Source: Voacanga thouarsii (lineage: Eukaryota; Streptophyta; Magnoliopsida; Gentianales; Apocynaceae). From it: DNA of 64,000 bases. The notes beneath the pieces were generated by a model. The model was not told where the DNA came from. It ran no database searches and saw only the letters and a program-made list of their open reading frames with translations. The stretch spans positions 1,352,501 through 1,416,500 of the forward strand of contig JANUWF010001053.1 in NCBI GenBank assembly GCA_026120185.1. The letters run 5' to 3'. Each line of letters begins with the position of its first letter. Within the stretch, counting starts at the first letter, position 1. Below, in pieces: positions 12,130 through 24,235 of this stretch. A program made the translations under genes and the position numbers.

Positions 12130-13642
12130 TTAGGAGCATTATTGGCCCTTGGATCAAGCAAAAGATACTCAACTTTCAAACACAAATTTGAGACCCATTT
12201 CAAATTGCAGCACTCTGTTTTGATCATTGTAATAACACACATTATAACCACATCAAAACATACCATTTACTTATATGAGCATATATAGCAAAATACAATT
12301 TCTAGACAGAATGCGTATATTTTCAGTTTACATATATAATAGAGGGGGAAATGGCTTCTTTATGCAAAAGGACTTCAACTACACATATTATAACAATTCT
12401 CCACCATAAATACATCATCCCATTTATCAATATTTCACTGAAAAATGGCATATGGTATACAATTTATACGATGCATTAACCATCTCAGACACATTGTATA
12501 CCTGATCTCCATGTAGATATAGCTTTATGACTAATAAATTCTTATATCTATTATCTAACTGTTCCAAGAGAAAACTTTGCACTATAGATCCATACGTGGA
12601 TGCATATAGGTGATTAGTGACCTTGTAGAACCGGCAACTCAACATTTTAGAAGCTAATCTCAAGAGATTTGTTTTACTAGTTCCAAGATAATGCTTGTTT
12701 GCACTTCTTTGTATTTAGGTTTAGTGCACTAAAATAAGTGTTGTTCATGCCAGCTCCCAGTGTTTACAATTGAAGAGAAGAAAACAATATACCTCACATA
12801 GGTAGATACAATCATGTAAATTAATTTATGGTGAAAACCCTTTGTAGACAAAAGACCACTATTTCCATTTGTGAAGCAAAGCTATGAGAAAGTGGAACTC
12901 AAAAAAAAAAAAAAAAAAATTTCTAGTTTGCAAAACAAAGGAATTCCGCCATGGCTAAAATAAATGCAAATGAATAGAATAGCAAACTCCTAAATTGAAA
13001 ATCAAATGGAACTAGCCTATTAATATTCAGTTTTTTTACATTTCTCACGACAAAGAGCCTTTCACCAAAATCATTTTCATTTCACATATTCATCCACAAA
13101 ATCAGTTCAAAAAGATTAACACTTATGCTTTTGTAAAAGAAAAATAGGCTCTTTGGCTCACCTCTTAAAGGCTTAGATAATCTACAAAGAAAGGCAACAA
13201 AGGGAGGCTTTGGTCTTGAAGATCTCCAGCCATCTCTTGAGTTTTCTTGGAGGAGAAAATGAAAGAACATGTGGGTATCTTTTTCAGTTGCAAGAAGAAG
13301 GAAAGGAAGATAGGTTAGATGTTTACCTTGGGGGAATTCTTGTTCAATCCTTAACACAGCTATTGACATCCTTCTAAACACCAAGTGAGTAGTATTTTCT
13401 TGAATAACAAAGTGGAAAATGTCAACAGAGGAGTGAAGCAAAGTTCTCGGCCAAGAGAAATTGGAGGGTAAGAAAGCTTTTTGACAGCCTTGTAGGGAGT
13501 TGGCCGACATCTTCTTGGGAGAAAAAAAAAATGATGATGGATTGGGGAAAATGTAGCAGTCCGTCTTGGTGGTGAAAATGGGGGGAAAAAAATTAGCTTT
13601 TATACTATGGTTCTTTTGATCCAAGGGCCAATAATGCTCTTA
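12130..13642. mobile_element. 1.5-kb element with 24-base terminal inverted repeats
   Basis: GAGCATTATTGGCCCTTG with following GATCAA at about 12134-12157 is repeated exactly in inverted orientation at 13616-13639. TTA borders both ends (12130-12132, 13640-13642), as would a 3-base target duplication of PIF/Harbinger-like elements, although the outer bases are themselves partly palindromic. I recognise no transposase inside. The 180-codon minus-strand open frame at 13082-13624 begins within the repeat, is low-complexity and Phe/Ser-rich, and has no domain I know. A non-autonomous DNA transposon is the best reading. Confidence 0.5.
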
Positions 13643-14062
13643 ACTATCCATTAGGCCACAATGATCCAAAACAACGTGCACTTAACTTTTCCAGCATTTT
13701 CTTCATTCTATTTTCAACTTTATCATTTTATATAATATGTAGTTTATGTACTTTGTTCTTGCCCTTCTTTTTACTACTTTTTCTTCTCACCAAAACACAT
13801 AAAATGAACAGAAAAATCACATCAAAATACTCTCAAATAGTTTAGTTAACATCATACACAAACAGCACACAAACAGATTTTTTCTCAAAATCTCCATCAT
13901 GAATTCATTCAACTTCAGCCATCAAAACTTATATCAAAATGTTCCTCACCATGCATAGATCAACTTTTGTTCAAGGGAGAATGATTTTACTTGAGTTTTG
14001 AAGCTTTCTCAAGGTAGGACTTAGTGGAGGTATTAAGATGAAGGGTTATCAAGTTCACAATG

Positions 14063-14345
14063 AAAAGAACATATGAAAATATACTAGGTAAAAAACAATA
14101 AGAATTTCTTAGCACTAAGCCACCTCAATTTTTAAAAAAAAAAATTGACAGAGTTTTCCTTATAACTTGAACGTTTTCCAGGCACAAAGCCACCTCAATT
14201 CATCCAACATTCATTGTAAAAAACACACAAAACATAAATAACCTCAAAACATTTAATCAACAACATTAACTATGAGGGTAATCATCCATTACCCATAGGG
14301 AATGATTACCCATCACTCACCGGAAATGATCACTTATCACTCACG
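14063..14345. repeat. Copy of the CACTA-associated repeat with TAATCA-CCCATTACC tail
   Basis: 14063-14245 repeats 11162-11345 in direct orientation, from GAAAAGAACATATG through GCCACCTCAATT to CATTCATTGTAAA. The following tail (14270-14345) has tandem phrases of the form GGAATGATYACCCATCACTCAC, which recur at 49585-49665 inside the other CACTA element. Confidence 0.6.
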
Positions 14346-16944
14346 GGATTCTAAAGATGAAATTGGAGGGTTTTCTTACCAAAGAAAAGCTCGTCTGTCC
14401 AGTTAAATCAATGAAGAACTGTATGTCTAACATGTGCATAACAATAACATAATGTTACTGTAGAAAAAATTATAAGTGTAACATAGTTTTGGCATTAGAT
14501 GGAACGAAATCTTAATCAGTTAAGTAAATCGAATGAGATTAAAAGGCATTATCCATCAGTGAACTTTTGAGTTCAAAAAAGCCAAAGGAGGCTAAAACAA
14601 AAGATTAAAGACAAAGTCATACCTTTACACTATTAATAAAGTTGTAAGTAAATAATCCATCAAATATCAGTTACAAATGATGTTTCATTTTCCCTTAATT
14701 CCATCATTTTTATCTATTTCCTAGCTATATCATAGCTTATTAATACATTCCTCCAAATTTCACTCTTATGCCTATTCATTTATGCCTTCATGAAATAAAT
14801 AAATTACCCCTAATAAAAACTCAAGAATATAAACATGGTAGAGATCATATCATTTCCCTTCAACAATGGAAAACAACTTAACATTTATTCAATCAAGAAT
14901 ATTTAGAAAAACTCCCATATTAGTTCAAATATGGTTAAGGCCATTATAGTTTTAGGTAAAGTATGGTTAAGTCCAAAAGAAGTAAAGAAAATAAAAAGGA
15001 AGCAAGCTTTAGGTATAGTTAGAATCTCAATTAACTCAATCATAGCACCACTATAAAATCATTAGGTAAATGCGCACAAAACAAAATAATCAAATGTACA
15101 CATATAAATGTAAGTTAAGAACCCTTAAAAGACTTTGTAAAAGACACTTAAGCATTTCATCAAACACTTGGTAGGCAAGTAGTTCAAATGAGGATTTTCA
15201 ACAATTAGGGTGCTATCAGAACATTAAAAATTTAATTTGTTGATTAATCAACTCAAATATGGAAAATATATAACAGGAAATTCAAAAGTCCGAGGAGATA
15301 AATTGATACAAGCCAAGATGCACCAACTTGCCTTCCAATCTCAAGTTGAGTTCAATGAGAAATTCATGGCATTCATAAAGTGTCCTAACAATTTGTAGCT
15401 ATCTCAACTCTAAAGAAACAAGTTTTTAGATATTCAACACTCAAATCAAGAAAATTTATCATAAGGAGTTCAAGTTACCAAGAGACACATTAGTATAAAT
15501 TCAATAAAACACCAATTGTTCCCAAGCAATTATCAAGTTCACAATGAAAAAATTCTGGTAGCAAATGGATAATAAAATCCCACTAAAACACCTTGTTTGC
15601 ACCTTGTTTGCAAGTAAAGCCCCCCTAAAGAGGAACAAATTTCCCAACTCTTATTCATAATTCATACCATCTAAACCTTCATAATCATTGTTTAACATCT
15701 TAACTATGATGTTTCAATTAGCTTTTTATCACAGCACTTCCCAACCATCCAAATTTTATCATTTTCCCAAAAGTAAGAAACCAGAATTTTTATCCTTCCA
15801 AATGGCAGCTTTTGATAGTCTTGACACCATGTGATCCTTAGCCACCAAAAATTGATAAAGTTTATTTCAAACCTTTCTTCTAATCCCAAGACATACTTAG
15901 CATTACTTATTTCAATTCATAACTCTCTCAATTCAAAGAATATTTACAAGTTGCTAAACAACTATTTATTTTGTTTATTTCCACAAGAAATGGTTTTATA
16001 GTATTTCTACCTACCAACTTCCTACTATTTTCTTTAACTAATTTTCAACATTTAACTACTTTAAGGCACTTCATGCAAGCTACAGAACATCATAGATACC
16101 TTTCTTTAGCAACCGATCATCATTCTAACAACAACAACAACAAATTCCAATTCAACTTTCTTTCAAGGATTTATGTATTCAAGCACAAAATTAACATCAT
16201 AATAAATTTCCATTATACATAAATAAACTCTAAGCAGAGAATTCTTACATACTTAATGGAGTAAAATCAAGCTTGCAAATTCATTCTTCTTCCTCTCTTT
16301 TCTCCCATTTTCTCAGTTTTTTTTTTTTTTTTTTTTGCTCTATTCCTTTTCCTGATTTTCCTCTTTTTTTTTTCCCATCCTTTTTCCTTTCTTTCCCTTT
16401 CTCTCTTCTTCTTCTTCTGTTTTTTTTTTCCCTTCTCTCTTCCAGTTTCTTTCTCTTTCTCTCTTTTTCTTCTATTCTCTCCCTATCTTACTCTCATGAA
16501 CAACTCTTATTAACAACTAACATGAATGAATCATATGATGTCTTAAAACATAAAACAAACAAACAGTATAATGCAGTTCTTCTATTCTCTTTCTTGTTCT
16601 CAATCTAATTAAAATATTTGGGATCCTAAGAGAAACAAAATAGTATAGTCATCTCAAAATAAAACCTTGGTAGTAAGGTAAAACCAATTTCTTTTACTTG
16701 TTACGTTAGTAGTAAGTCAGCAGTTAGCTCCGGCAGGTGATTGTGGAGGTCAAGCTACTACGGCGGTTTTCGGTAGGTCGGTGGATGGAATGAGATGAAG
16801 GTCACGTCACTGCTGCAGTAGATCTCCCTCACAACTGTGTTCAGATGAAGGTCACCGGTGGGTCGGTGGATGGAAGGGATTTGAGAGGGATTAGTCGGAG
16901 AAAAGGGGAAAGAAGAAGCCGGGTAGGGATAAAAGAACAAGGAT

Positions 16945-17340
16945 GTTATAGTCGTTGGGATTTGCAAGGGAAATTTCTGTTGCTAATCTCTCTATTAATA
17001 AGGGATTTGCGACGGATACTAAAAATAAAATAAATATAATCCATCGCTAATCCCTTGCAAAATAGCATGCGATTAGCGAGAGAATTATTCAGCGATGGAT
17101 TAGCGAGGGTCAACCTCAATGGATTTTTTAGTGCCTTTTTGATCCCTCGCTAATTGCATTGTATTAGAAAGGGATTGGTAAGGGATTTTTTGAATTTTAG
17201 ATTCCGCTCAAAATTTTCGCTTGATTTCAAGTTATAAGTTGTGTATCCCTCGCTAATCCCTCTCAAATCTCTCACTGTTATAATTCATCGCTATTTAGAG
17301 ACAGATTAGCGACGGATATGACATTTTCCTCAGTTTTTTC
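16945..17340. repeat. CACTA subterminal repeat cluster, GCGAGGGATTAGCGACGG type
   Basis: Short degenerate units in both orientations, such as GATTAGCGAGGG, ATCCCTCGCTAAT and TTGCGACGGATA, are scattered through about 400 bases. Arrays of short inverted and direct units next to termini are characteristic of CACTA elements, where they bind the element's regulatory protein. The same unit family fills 17975-18490. Confidence 0.6.
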
Positions 17341-17676
17341 AATACTCTACTAGGAAAACATATTTATTTCTATCAACACTTAGCTGCTTCCTACTTAGCT
17401 ATGGATTAAGAGCAAGAAATATTTCACCAGTGAACAATTCTAAATAATCATCATGGTGTTTGTTTAGGTTTAATTAACATCGATCCTGTTACGTTTACTA
17501 ATATGAGAGGTTTAATAAGTATTGACGTGTTTTCATATCCTAAAATTGTATTTATTACTCAAATCAAATGTAATAAAACGTAATATATAGAACTTCAATT
17601 GTACACGTGAACTTTCATAATAATTAAATGTGTGTTCATATTTGCATAATTATACATCGACCATATGATGCATCAA

Positions 17677-17683
<7 letters not shown>

Positions 17684-17726
<43 letters not shown>
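17684..17726 (+). repeat. (GT)n microsatellite
   Basis: About twenty GT dinucleotides follow a short TA run. This is simple sequence with no other content. Confidence 0.95.
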
Positions 17727-17727
<1 letters not shown>

Positions 17728-17974
17728 AAGTGATCAATGTATTATATATATACTACACATGATGAATTTGTACAGAGGTATAATGTATGCATATCATTTA
17801 ATTATAATCTATACTTCGTAATTTGTCGATGATAATTACACATATATTGAATGCAAATACCTTGGTTATAATTCAATAAATAATAAAGAATTTAGTATTT
17901 GTAAGGATATTACCAAAAAAAAAATTACTACACACAAAAGTATCGTGATGAAAAAATTTAAGAATACACAAAAT

Positions 17975-18506
17975 GGGGAATCCCTTAGAAATTAGCGAGG
18001 GATTTGTGACGGATACTTTTAGCAAGGGATTAGTGAGGGATAATTATTATCCCTCGCCAATAAAACTCCAATCCGTCACAAATCAGCCAATGAATTGCGA
18101 CGAAAAATTTCCATTGAAATCCCTCACAAAACTATGAGCGATTAGCTAGGGATTATAATTTTATTATAATTTATAAATTTTAAGTTTGGTCGCTATTCCC
18201 TTACAAAGTAGCTTGGAATTAGCTTGGGTTTAGTCGTAAATCCGAATCTAAAAAATTACAACGAATATTAAGTAAAAATAAAAAATCCGTTGCAAATCCC
18301 TATCAAATTTGCGATAGATTAGAATGGGATTTTATGATCCCTCATTAATTTAAAAAGAATTCTTGTTAACGCTGATCCGTTGCTAATCATCTAGGGATTA
18401 GTGAGAAAAAGTCAATCTGTGTGCCTAACTCGTTTTTCTCTCGCTAATCCTACACGGATTTAGCGAGGGATAATTTTCCTCACTAATTCCTGCCTTTCTT
18501 GTAGTG
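17975..18506. repeat. CACTA terminus with subterminal repeats
   Basis: Read on the minus strand from 18506 the sequence starts CACTACAAGAAAGG, a classical CACTA terminal inverted repeat. It is followed by 500 bases of GCGAGGGATTAGTGACGG-type units in both orientations. It could be the 5' end of the element whose transposase lies at 10825-7884, or the end of a small internally deleted element. A TACTACACACAAAAG sequence at about 17930 is a weak candidate for its other end, and I see no matching 3-base target duplication. Confidence 0.6.
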
Positions 18507-18523
18507 TCTTCTAGTTAAACTTC

Positions 18524-19166
18524 TACCAACTACCCACTTAAATTGGTGTTTTGTTGAAACATCAATAGGGAAAAAAAAACATTCCCCTCCCCTTTACCAA
18601 TAGATTACCATTAGACAGAGTTGCCAAATATGCATATTTTATTGTTAATCTGTTAATAAATATTTTCCTACCTGTATACCAACATAATACCAGTAGTTTA
18701 CTAACACAAATATCAACAACTAAATGCACATAGTTGGTAATTCTATTAGTAGTTTGTTAGACATTAATTTACTATATTTCCAACGGAAATTTTAGTTTGT
18801 TGGCAAAAAATTAATCATCATATTACCAACTATATTACTAATAGAAATAGCTACCAACTACCCACTTCTATTGGTATTCCATTGGAAAATTGGCGGGAAC
18901 AACATTCCCTTCCTATTACTAAAAGATTACTATTAGATATAGTTATCAACTACTTACATTTTGTTAATAATCAGTTAGTATATTTTCTCGCATGTTTACT
19001 AACACATTACCAACAGAATACATACAGTTGGTAATTTGTTAGTAAATAACTGAAATGCAACTCATTCTGCATTTGTTGGGAATCTGTTGGTAATTTGTTG
19101 GTCATTACTAACCGAACTTGATTTGTTGAGAATGATTTGTTGATAATTAATCTTTTTCTAGTAGTA
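18524..19166. repeat. Tandemly duplicated subterminal unit ending in a CACTA-type terminus
   Basis: TACCAACTACCCACTT occurs at 18524 and 18852, and the sequence after each copy aligns for about 320 bases, so the block is two tandem copies of roughly 328 bases. The interior is full of ACCAAC and GTTGGTAAT words like those of the 47977-57484 element. The right edge reads TTTTTCTAGTAGTA at 19153-19166, one base different from the reverse of CACTACTAGAAAAA, so this looks like a mutated CACTA end of that second family. Confidence 0.55.
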
Positions 19167-19189
19167 ACACTCGGTCTGCATAAAGACGC

Positions 19190-19640
19190 AATAGCATCAT
19201 CCAACTTGAGAGGCCACCCACTGCTGATGCAATTGAGAACAAAATTGACTTTGTGAAGAATGAACAGGCAAATTGTGAAAAGAAATCCATAGAGGAATGA
19301 CAGGATCCTCCGTTGCTTTAAAATTAGGAGTTCACTTAAGGACAGTCATCTAGAAACCAACCAGATTCCATGTCTTCTTTAGCCAATGAATTAGAAAATC
19401 TTCCCCAATCACTGGCCCAACAAGAACATGCTTAGAATCTAAAAGCCAAATTGTAACAACCCCTTTGAGACCAAAAGCATGAAACTCTTTTCAAACAACC
19501 TGCAATGCAAACTGGCCTCGTGGAAATTTTCCTGCTAATGCATAACGAAATGGCTTTAAGAGAACTAATTTCTTCCTTCCAAGATGAGGGCTTAATTGAA
19601 GCAGATGGATGACCTGATAAGAAAAGAGAAGCAAAAGATC
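19190..19640 (+). other. Decayed coding-like stretch, origin unknown
   Basis: One plus-strand frame gives protein-like runs separated by stops, for example ADAIENKIDFVKNEQANCEK, SMSSLANELENLPQSLAQQ and ALRELISSFQDEGLIEADG. They look like a helical protein that has decayed. I do not recognise the family. It may be captured sequence or a transposon ORF fragment. Confidence 0.3.
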
Positions 19641-20672
19641 TCCTTCCCCGTCCAGCACCTGTCAGAGGATGATGGGGGGATTAGGCAGTTCAGGTGGCTG
19701 AGAAATGTAAATATAACTAATTGATGGAAAGGGAAAGAGGGAGAGAGCGTTCCATATCCTGTACCCAATTTCGTTTTACTACCATAAATTGCATTATTAG
19801 ATTATGTGGGCAGTAGAAATTAAAAGTAACCAAATTTTGAAAGTTGTTATTGTCTAAGGTTGTTTTAGGAAATTTAAATATTGACCAATTGAAATTTTGA
19901 ACTATCATCATAGGGAGGTAGGCATTCTTGGTTCGGCGTAGTGATAATTCTAACTGAAGAAAATATTTATTAAAAAAAAAAAGAATCGATATTTTTTGTT
20001 GTTGGAAGATGGAATTGGGGATCGGTGCCACCCGCCCCTAAATTTTTAAAATTTTAATATTTATCTTAACAAATTTAAAAGTTTTTGAAAAAATCCTTTA
20101 AAAATTTACTTATCATGCTCAAAATTTTTTAAAAATTATCACCAAATCTTATATTTCTGATTCCATGCTAACTTATTTGGACATTTTGACAGTGCGTTTC
20201 AAAACTTTCCAAATGCTCATTTGTCAGTGGAGATGTATCACGTGATCTCTTGGAGTTTGTGACAAAAATATCACTTGCTGTATTCACCTTGACCTGTAAT
20301 AATAATTGCTCAGTCAAATCACTTTTGGTAAAATCATAATGAGTGGAGACGCAAAGAAATTTCTTGGTATAAATGTAGGACCTTTTCATTCTTTTTGTTA
20401 CTAATTTTTGTGCTCTGATAATAGTTTTTGCAAGGTCAAAAGATGTAAACTTCAAATCTTCTTCTCCTTTAGTAATTCATTAGATGTGTCATCGAAATCT
20501 TTTTTTTTTTTTTTGTTTTTTTTGTGGTGTGACATGGGGTTGGGGGAGTGGGGGGGGGGGGGGGGTTGCTATTTTATTGCGTGCCGTATTAGATTTTTCT
20601 TTTTTGTTCTCCCTGTTTCTATCTTTGGATTAACAATTCTGATCAACTTGAATTTTTCTCTAGTGAAATCTT
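19641..20672. other. Upstream region of the GATA-type gene, no gene seen
   Basis: AT-rich noncoding DNA with a T-run and a G-run near 20495-20566. Open frames here are short or low-complexity. It should contain the promoter and 5' UTR of the following gene. I cannot point to a convincing TATA box at a defined distance. Confidence 0.5.
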
Positions 20673-21649
20673 ATGAGCAGGGAAGGACCTTGCTTTCACT
20701 GTGGAATTGACCGTGAGTATTTCATTTTTCCATTTTTCTTTACCATGTAAATGTTTTCTTAATTGGTTTCTCAAATTTTAGGTCAAGAATTTCCTTGGAT
20801 GGTTCTACTAATATAATCCTTGAACAGCTGCAAAACTTTCATGGATTATTCAACCAATTAGATTATTAGATTTGGTAAATAATTTTTTATGAATCTTAAA
20901 AGACAAGAAAACATTTCAATTTATTGATACTCCTATGTGTGTGTGTATGAATGAATATATGTCATAACATTTATTAAACTTTTGTGGTAGTAGTAATGCA
21001 CACATTCAGTTTTCCTTACGATCTAATTATATTTCTAAAATTTGTTTGATGTTATAGTTCCATCTTTAATTTCTTAAATTGAGTCATAATCAACCACTAA
21101 TCTATTTATTTTCATAAATTTAATCCTTTCCATACAAATGCCAACATTTAAATTTCAATATATAGAGACAGAATGCTCTATAATCCATGTTAATCTTGGT
21201 AGAGTAAATCATGAGATAGAGTTATGGAATGCATTAGTTTATCAGCACTGAACAAGAGAACCATTCGATAATCTTATATGATTTTACTAAAAATAATTTT
21301 AAACTAAGGATTTCTTTTAATTTTCTAAAAAAACTATTGTTTGATTTTATAATTGAGTAATTTATTTTTTAGTTATATCTTGGTCTCTTATATTGTAATA
21401 AATAGTGTTTGTCGACAAACTATCTTTTAAAATAAAAATAATTGACTAATTTATTGTGAGTAAGCTTCAAATACAATGAAATATGCCTCTTTAGTCTATT
21501 GGCATAAGGTAGAATTTCATAGTCTATTACATTTCTAATTTTGTTAATATCTAAATGTTTATTAGTTTAGAATATTATCATATACATGACTTCGAATTTA
21601 CAACCCATCTACTCTTGGTTTTCTTTCCCCAGAAAAAAAAAATTATCCA

Positions 21650-21700
<51 letters not shown>

Positions 21701-24178
21701 TTCGTTTCAAATTTTAACATATATCTACAAGGGCATTCTTTCACAAGCAATATATATATTGAAATGCTAAAGGGTAGTATTCTATGTTAGAAAGGAAAGA
21801 AATCCTTGAGAAAGGATTATGGAGGGTTCATGGATTGCCACTCCATAATCTTTTGTTGTTTTTCCAAGAGCTATTCTTTGGTAATAAATATTTTCCCTCA
21901 ATAATTGTTATTTGAGCTCTCTCTCTCTCTCTCTCTCTCTCTCTTCAAAGAACAGATGCTCCACTGTGGACAATTGGACCTCCTGAGAAACCTGTTTTGT
22001 GCCATACTTGCGGATCAAGGTGGAAAACAAAAGGAACTTTTGAAGAACACATTCCGGAACAAATGGAGGATGTTCATAGCAGTCAATCTAATATGTTTCC
22101 AAAGCTGAATCCTATTAGCTCTGCCAAAATTCATGGTATTGAAGAAAGGAACTTCTTTGGACAAAATTTAGCTCGGTTTGATCAATATCCATTGGTTTTT
22201 GGAGCGGGAACAAACTGTGGATCAGGTTCTGGAATAACGATGTCTACAAGCAGCACTCAGATTCCAAGTGCTGAAGGTAAAATGAAATTGTTTTGATACT
22301 TTTAGGGTTAATTCAGTTATTGTCTAAAATTTTTGTTCCATAACTGAAGCAACCCAAGCTCCTCTCTGGGATCCCAACAACAGTTCGAGGATGAAAAGTT
22401 CAACACTCGAGGAAAGAGTTCCACCACCTACTGAGAGGCTTAAGCAAAAACTTTACATTGCTCTTGACGTAGAATCTGCTGAGGAGGAGGATCCCGAAAG
22501 TTTGCTTATCTTCGAGCGTATTAACAAGTACATACCTGAAAATGAGATTGGCCTTGGTTGTATGCTGCTGAAGGCGCCACCTCCTTCGCCAACCAAGGAT
22601 TTTAATCCAGACGCTAATAAGCCGGGGACTTCTGTTGGTGTCAAAGTTTCTGATGTTGCTCTTGGTGCTAAGGATTCTAAGCCACCAATAGAAAGCATAT
22701 TTGTCGTAGAAGAATCACCTGAGTAAGCACATTAGGGTTTTTTTTCTGTATTGTGATTTCAAATACTTTACCTGGGTGATATGAAATGAAACCATTTTTT
22801 GTTTTTATTTGTGTTTGGCAAGAAGTACTTTATAGCTAGTTATGTTCTAACCTGAGATGATCTTATTTAGTGTGTTGTACTCATTATAACTAAGTGTGTT
22901 GTTTGCTTTATACATTTACCATTCAGGGATGATATTAGTGCTTCCAAATCTGAACCTCTGGGAGTAAGTATTCAAAGCACAGGGGAGCCACGTAGAAATA
23001 ATAGTCCTGGACATCACATGATAACCAGATCAAAGGTATGTGATTATGTGGTTAATCTGTTAGTCTTTGAATTTTGGTTTGTTTAACTCTGTTTTCTCTG
23101 CTGTCTCTATTCTATGTAAGCATCAAATGATTTTCTGTTTATAAAATTTCTGCGAGCATAGGATTGCATGTTATATATTCTTTGTGGTGGATTGGAATCA
23201 ATTGGTGAATTTCAAACAAAAATTATGTCAATCATTATCTAATCTTTTTCTCTTGATTAGGTGCAAAAACATTTTTCAATTTTTTTCTGTTGATTTGCTT
23301 TGTATAATATTTTCCCACCCTAAGATTTTGAACAATTCCTTTAAAGCTCTGTTTGATTATCAAGGGAAGTGATGTGGAAAAATAATCATATTCCTTATTT
23401 TTAAAATCCAGCATCAGGTCATTTTATGTTTTGGGAAAGGAATTTGATTTGTGAGATTTGAAACAATAATTGTAAAATATTAGGAAAATATATCCTTTTT
23501 GAAAGGTGGTATTGTGATTCTTTTCTCAAGATTCTAACAAGAGAAGACAAAAATAAATATAAAAAACAAAGATAAATAGAAGATTTGTTCATATCTATAA
23601 ATATCTCATCACTTTATTTTTTCACCTTGCACCTGTCATAACTTAGTAATATTAAAAATTTTATATTCTCAACTACAATATTTTCCCAAAACTTAAAGGA
23701 CTTGACACTTTAAGTAAAATAAGCATAAACTTTTAATTTAAAGGTCATATAATAATTGTATAACTTACATAAAAAGAAAATTTTTTATAATAATCAATTT
23801 TTTATTAACATTAAAATTTGAACTCAATACAAAAATAATTATAATATTGAATAAAATAAAACAGAACTTGTATTTAAAGATGTAAGAACACTGTTCATGT
23901 TTTTCAATCAATTAACTATTCTAAAGGAAAAAATATAATTAAATCGTACAATAATATGATAAATATTTAAAAATAATTTTGAATTTTTTGTATATATAAT
24001 GTTTGAATTTTAAAAATACTTTCTATTTTTTTTCATTTGATATTTTTTTGACTCTTTAAAATATAAGAATGTAATCTATCGGAAATTATATTATGTGAAT
24101 TTACTTTCATAAAATTTGTATTTCGTAACATTACTATTATGTGTGTCAATAAAATAATGTAGAGTATCCAAATATGTA

Positions 24179-24235
<57 letters not shown>

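Noticed and set aside
13082..13624. 180-codon minus-strand open frame
   Set aside because: It starts inside the terminal inverted repeat of a transposon-like element, is rich in Phe, Ser and Leu without any motif, and has no plausible splice partners.
16273..16608. 111-codon plus-strand frame rich in Phe, Ser and Leu
   Set aside because: It is a translation of T/C-rich simple sequence (T-runs and TCTT repeats). There is no domain.
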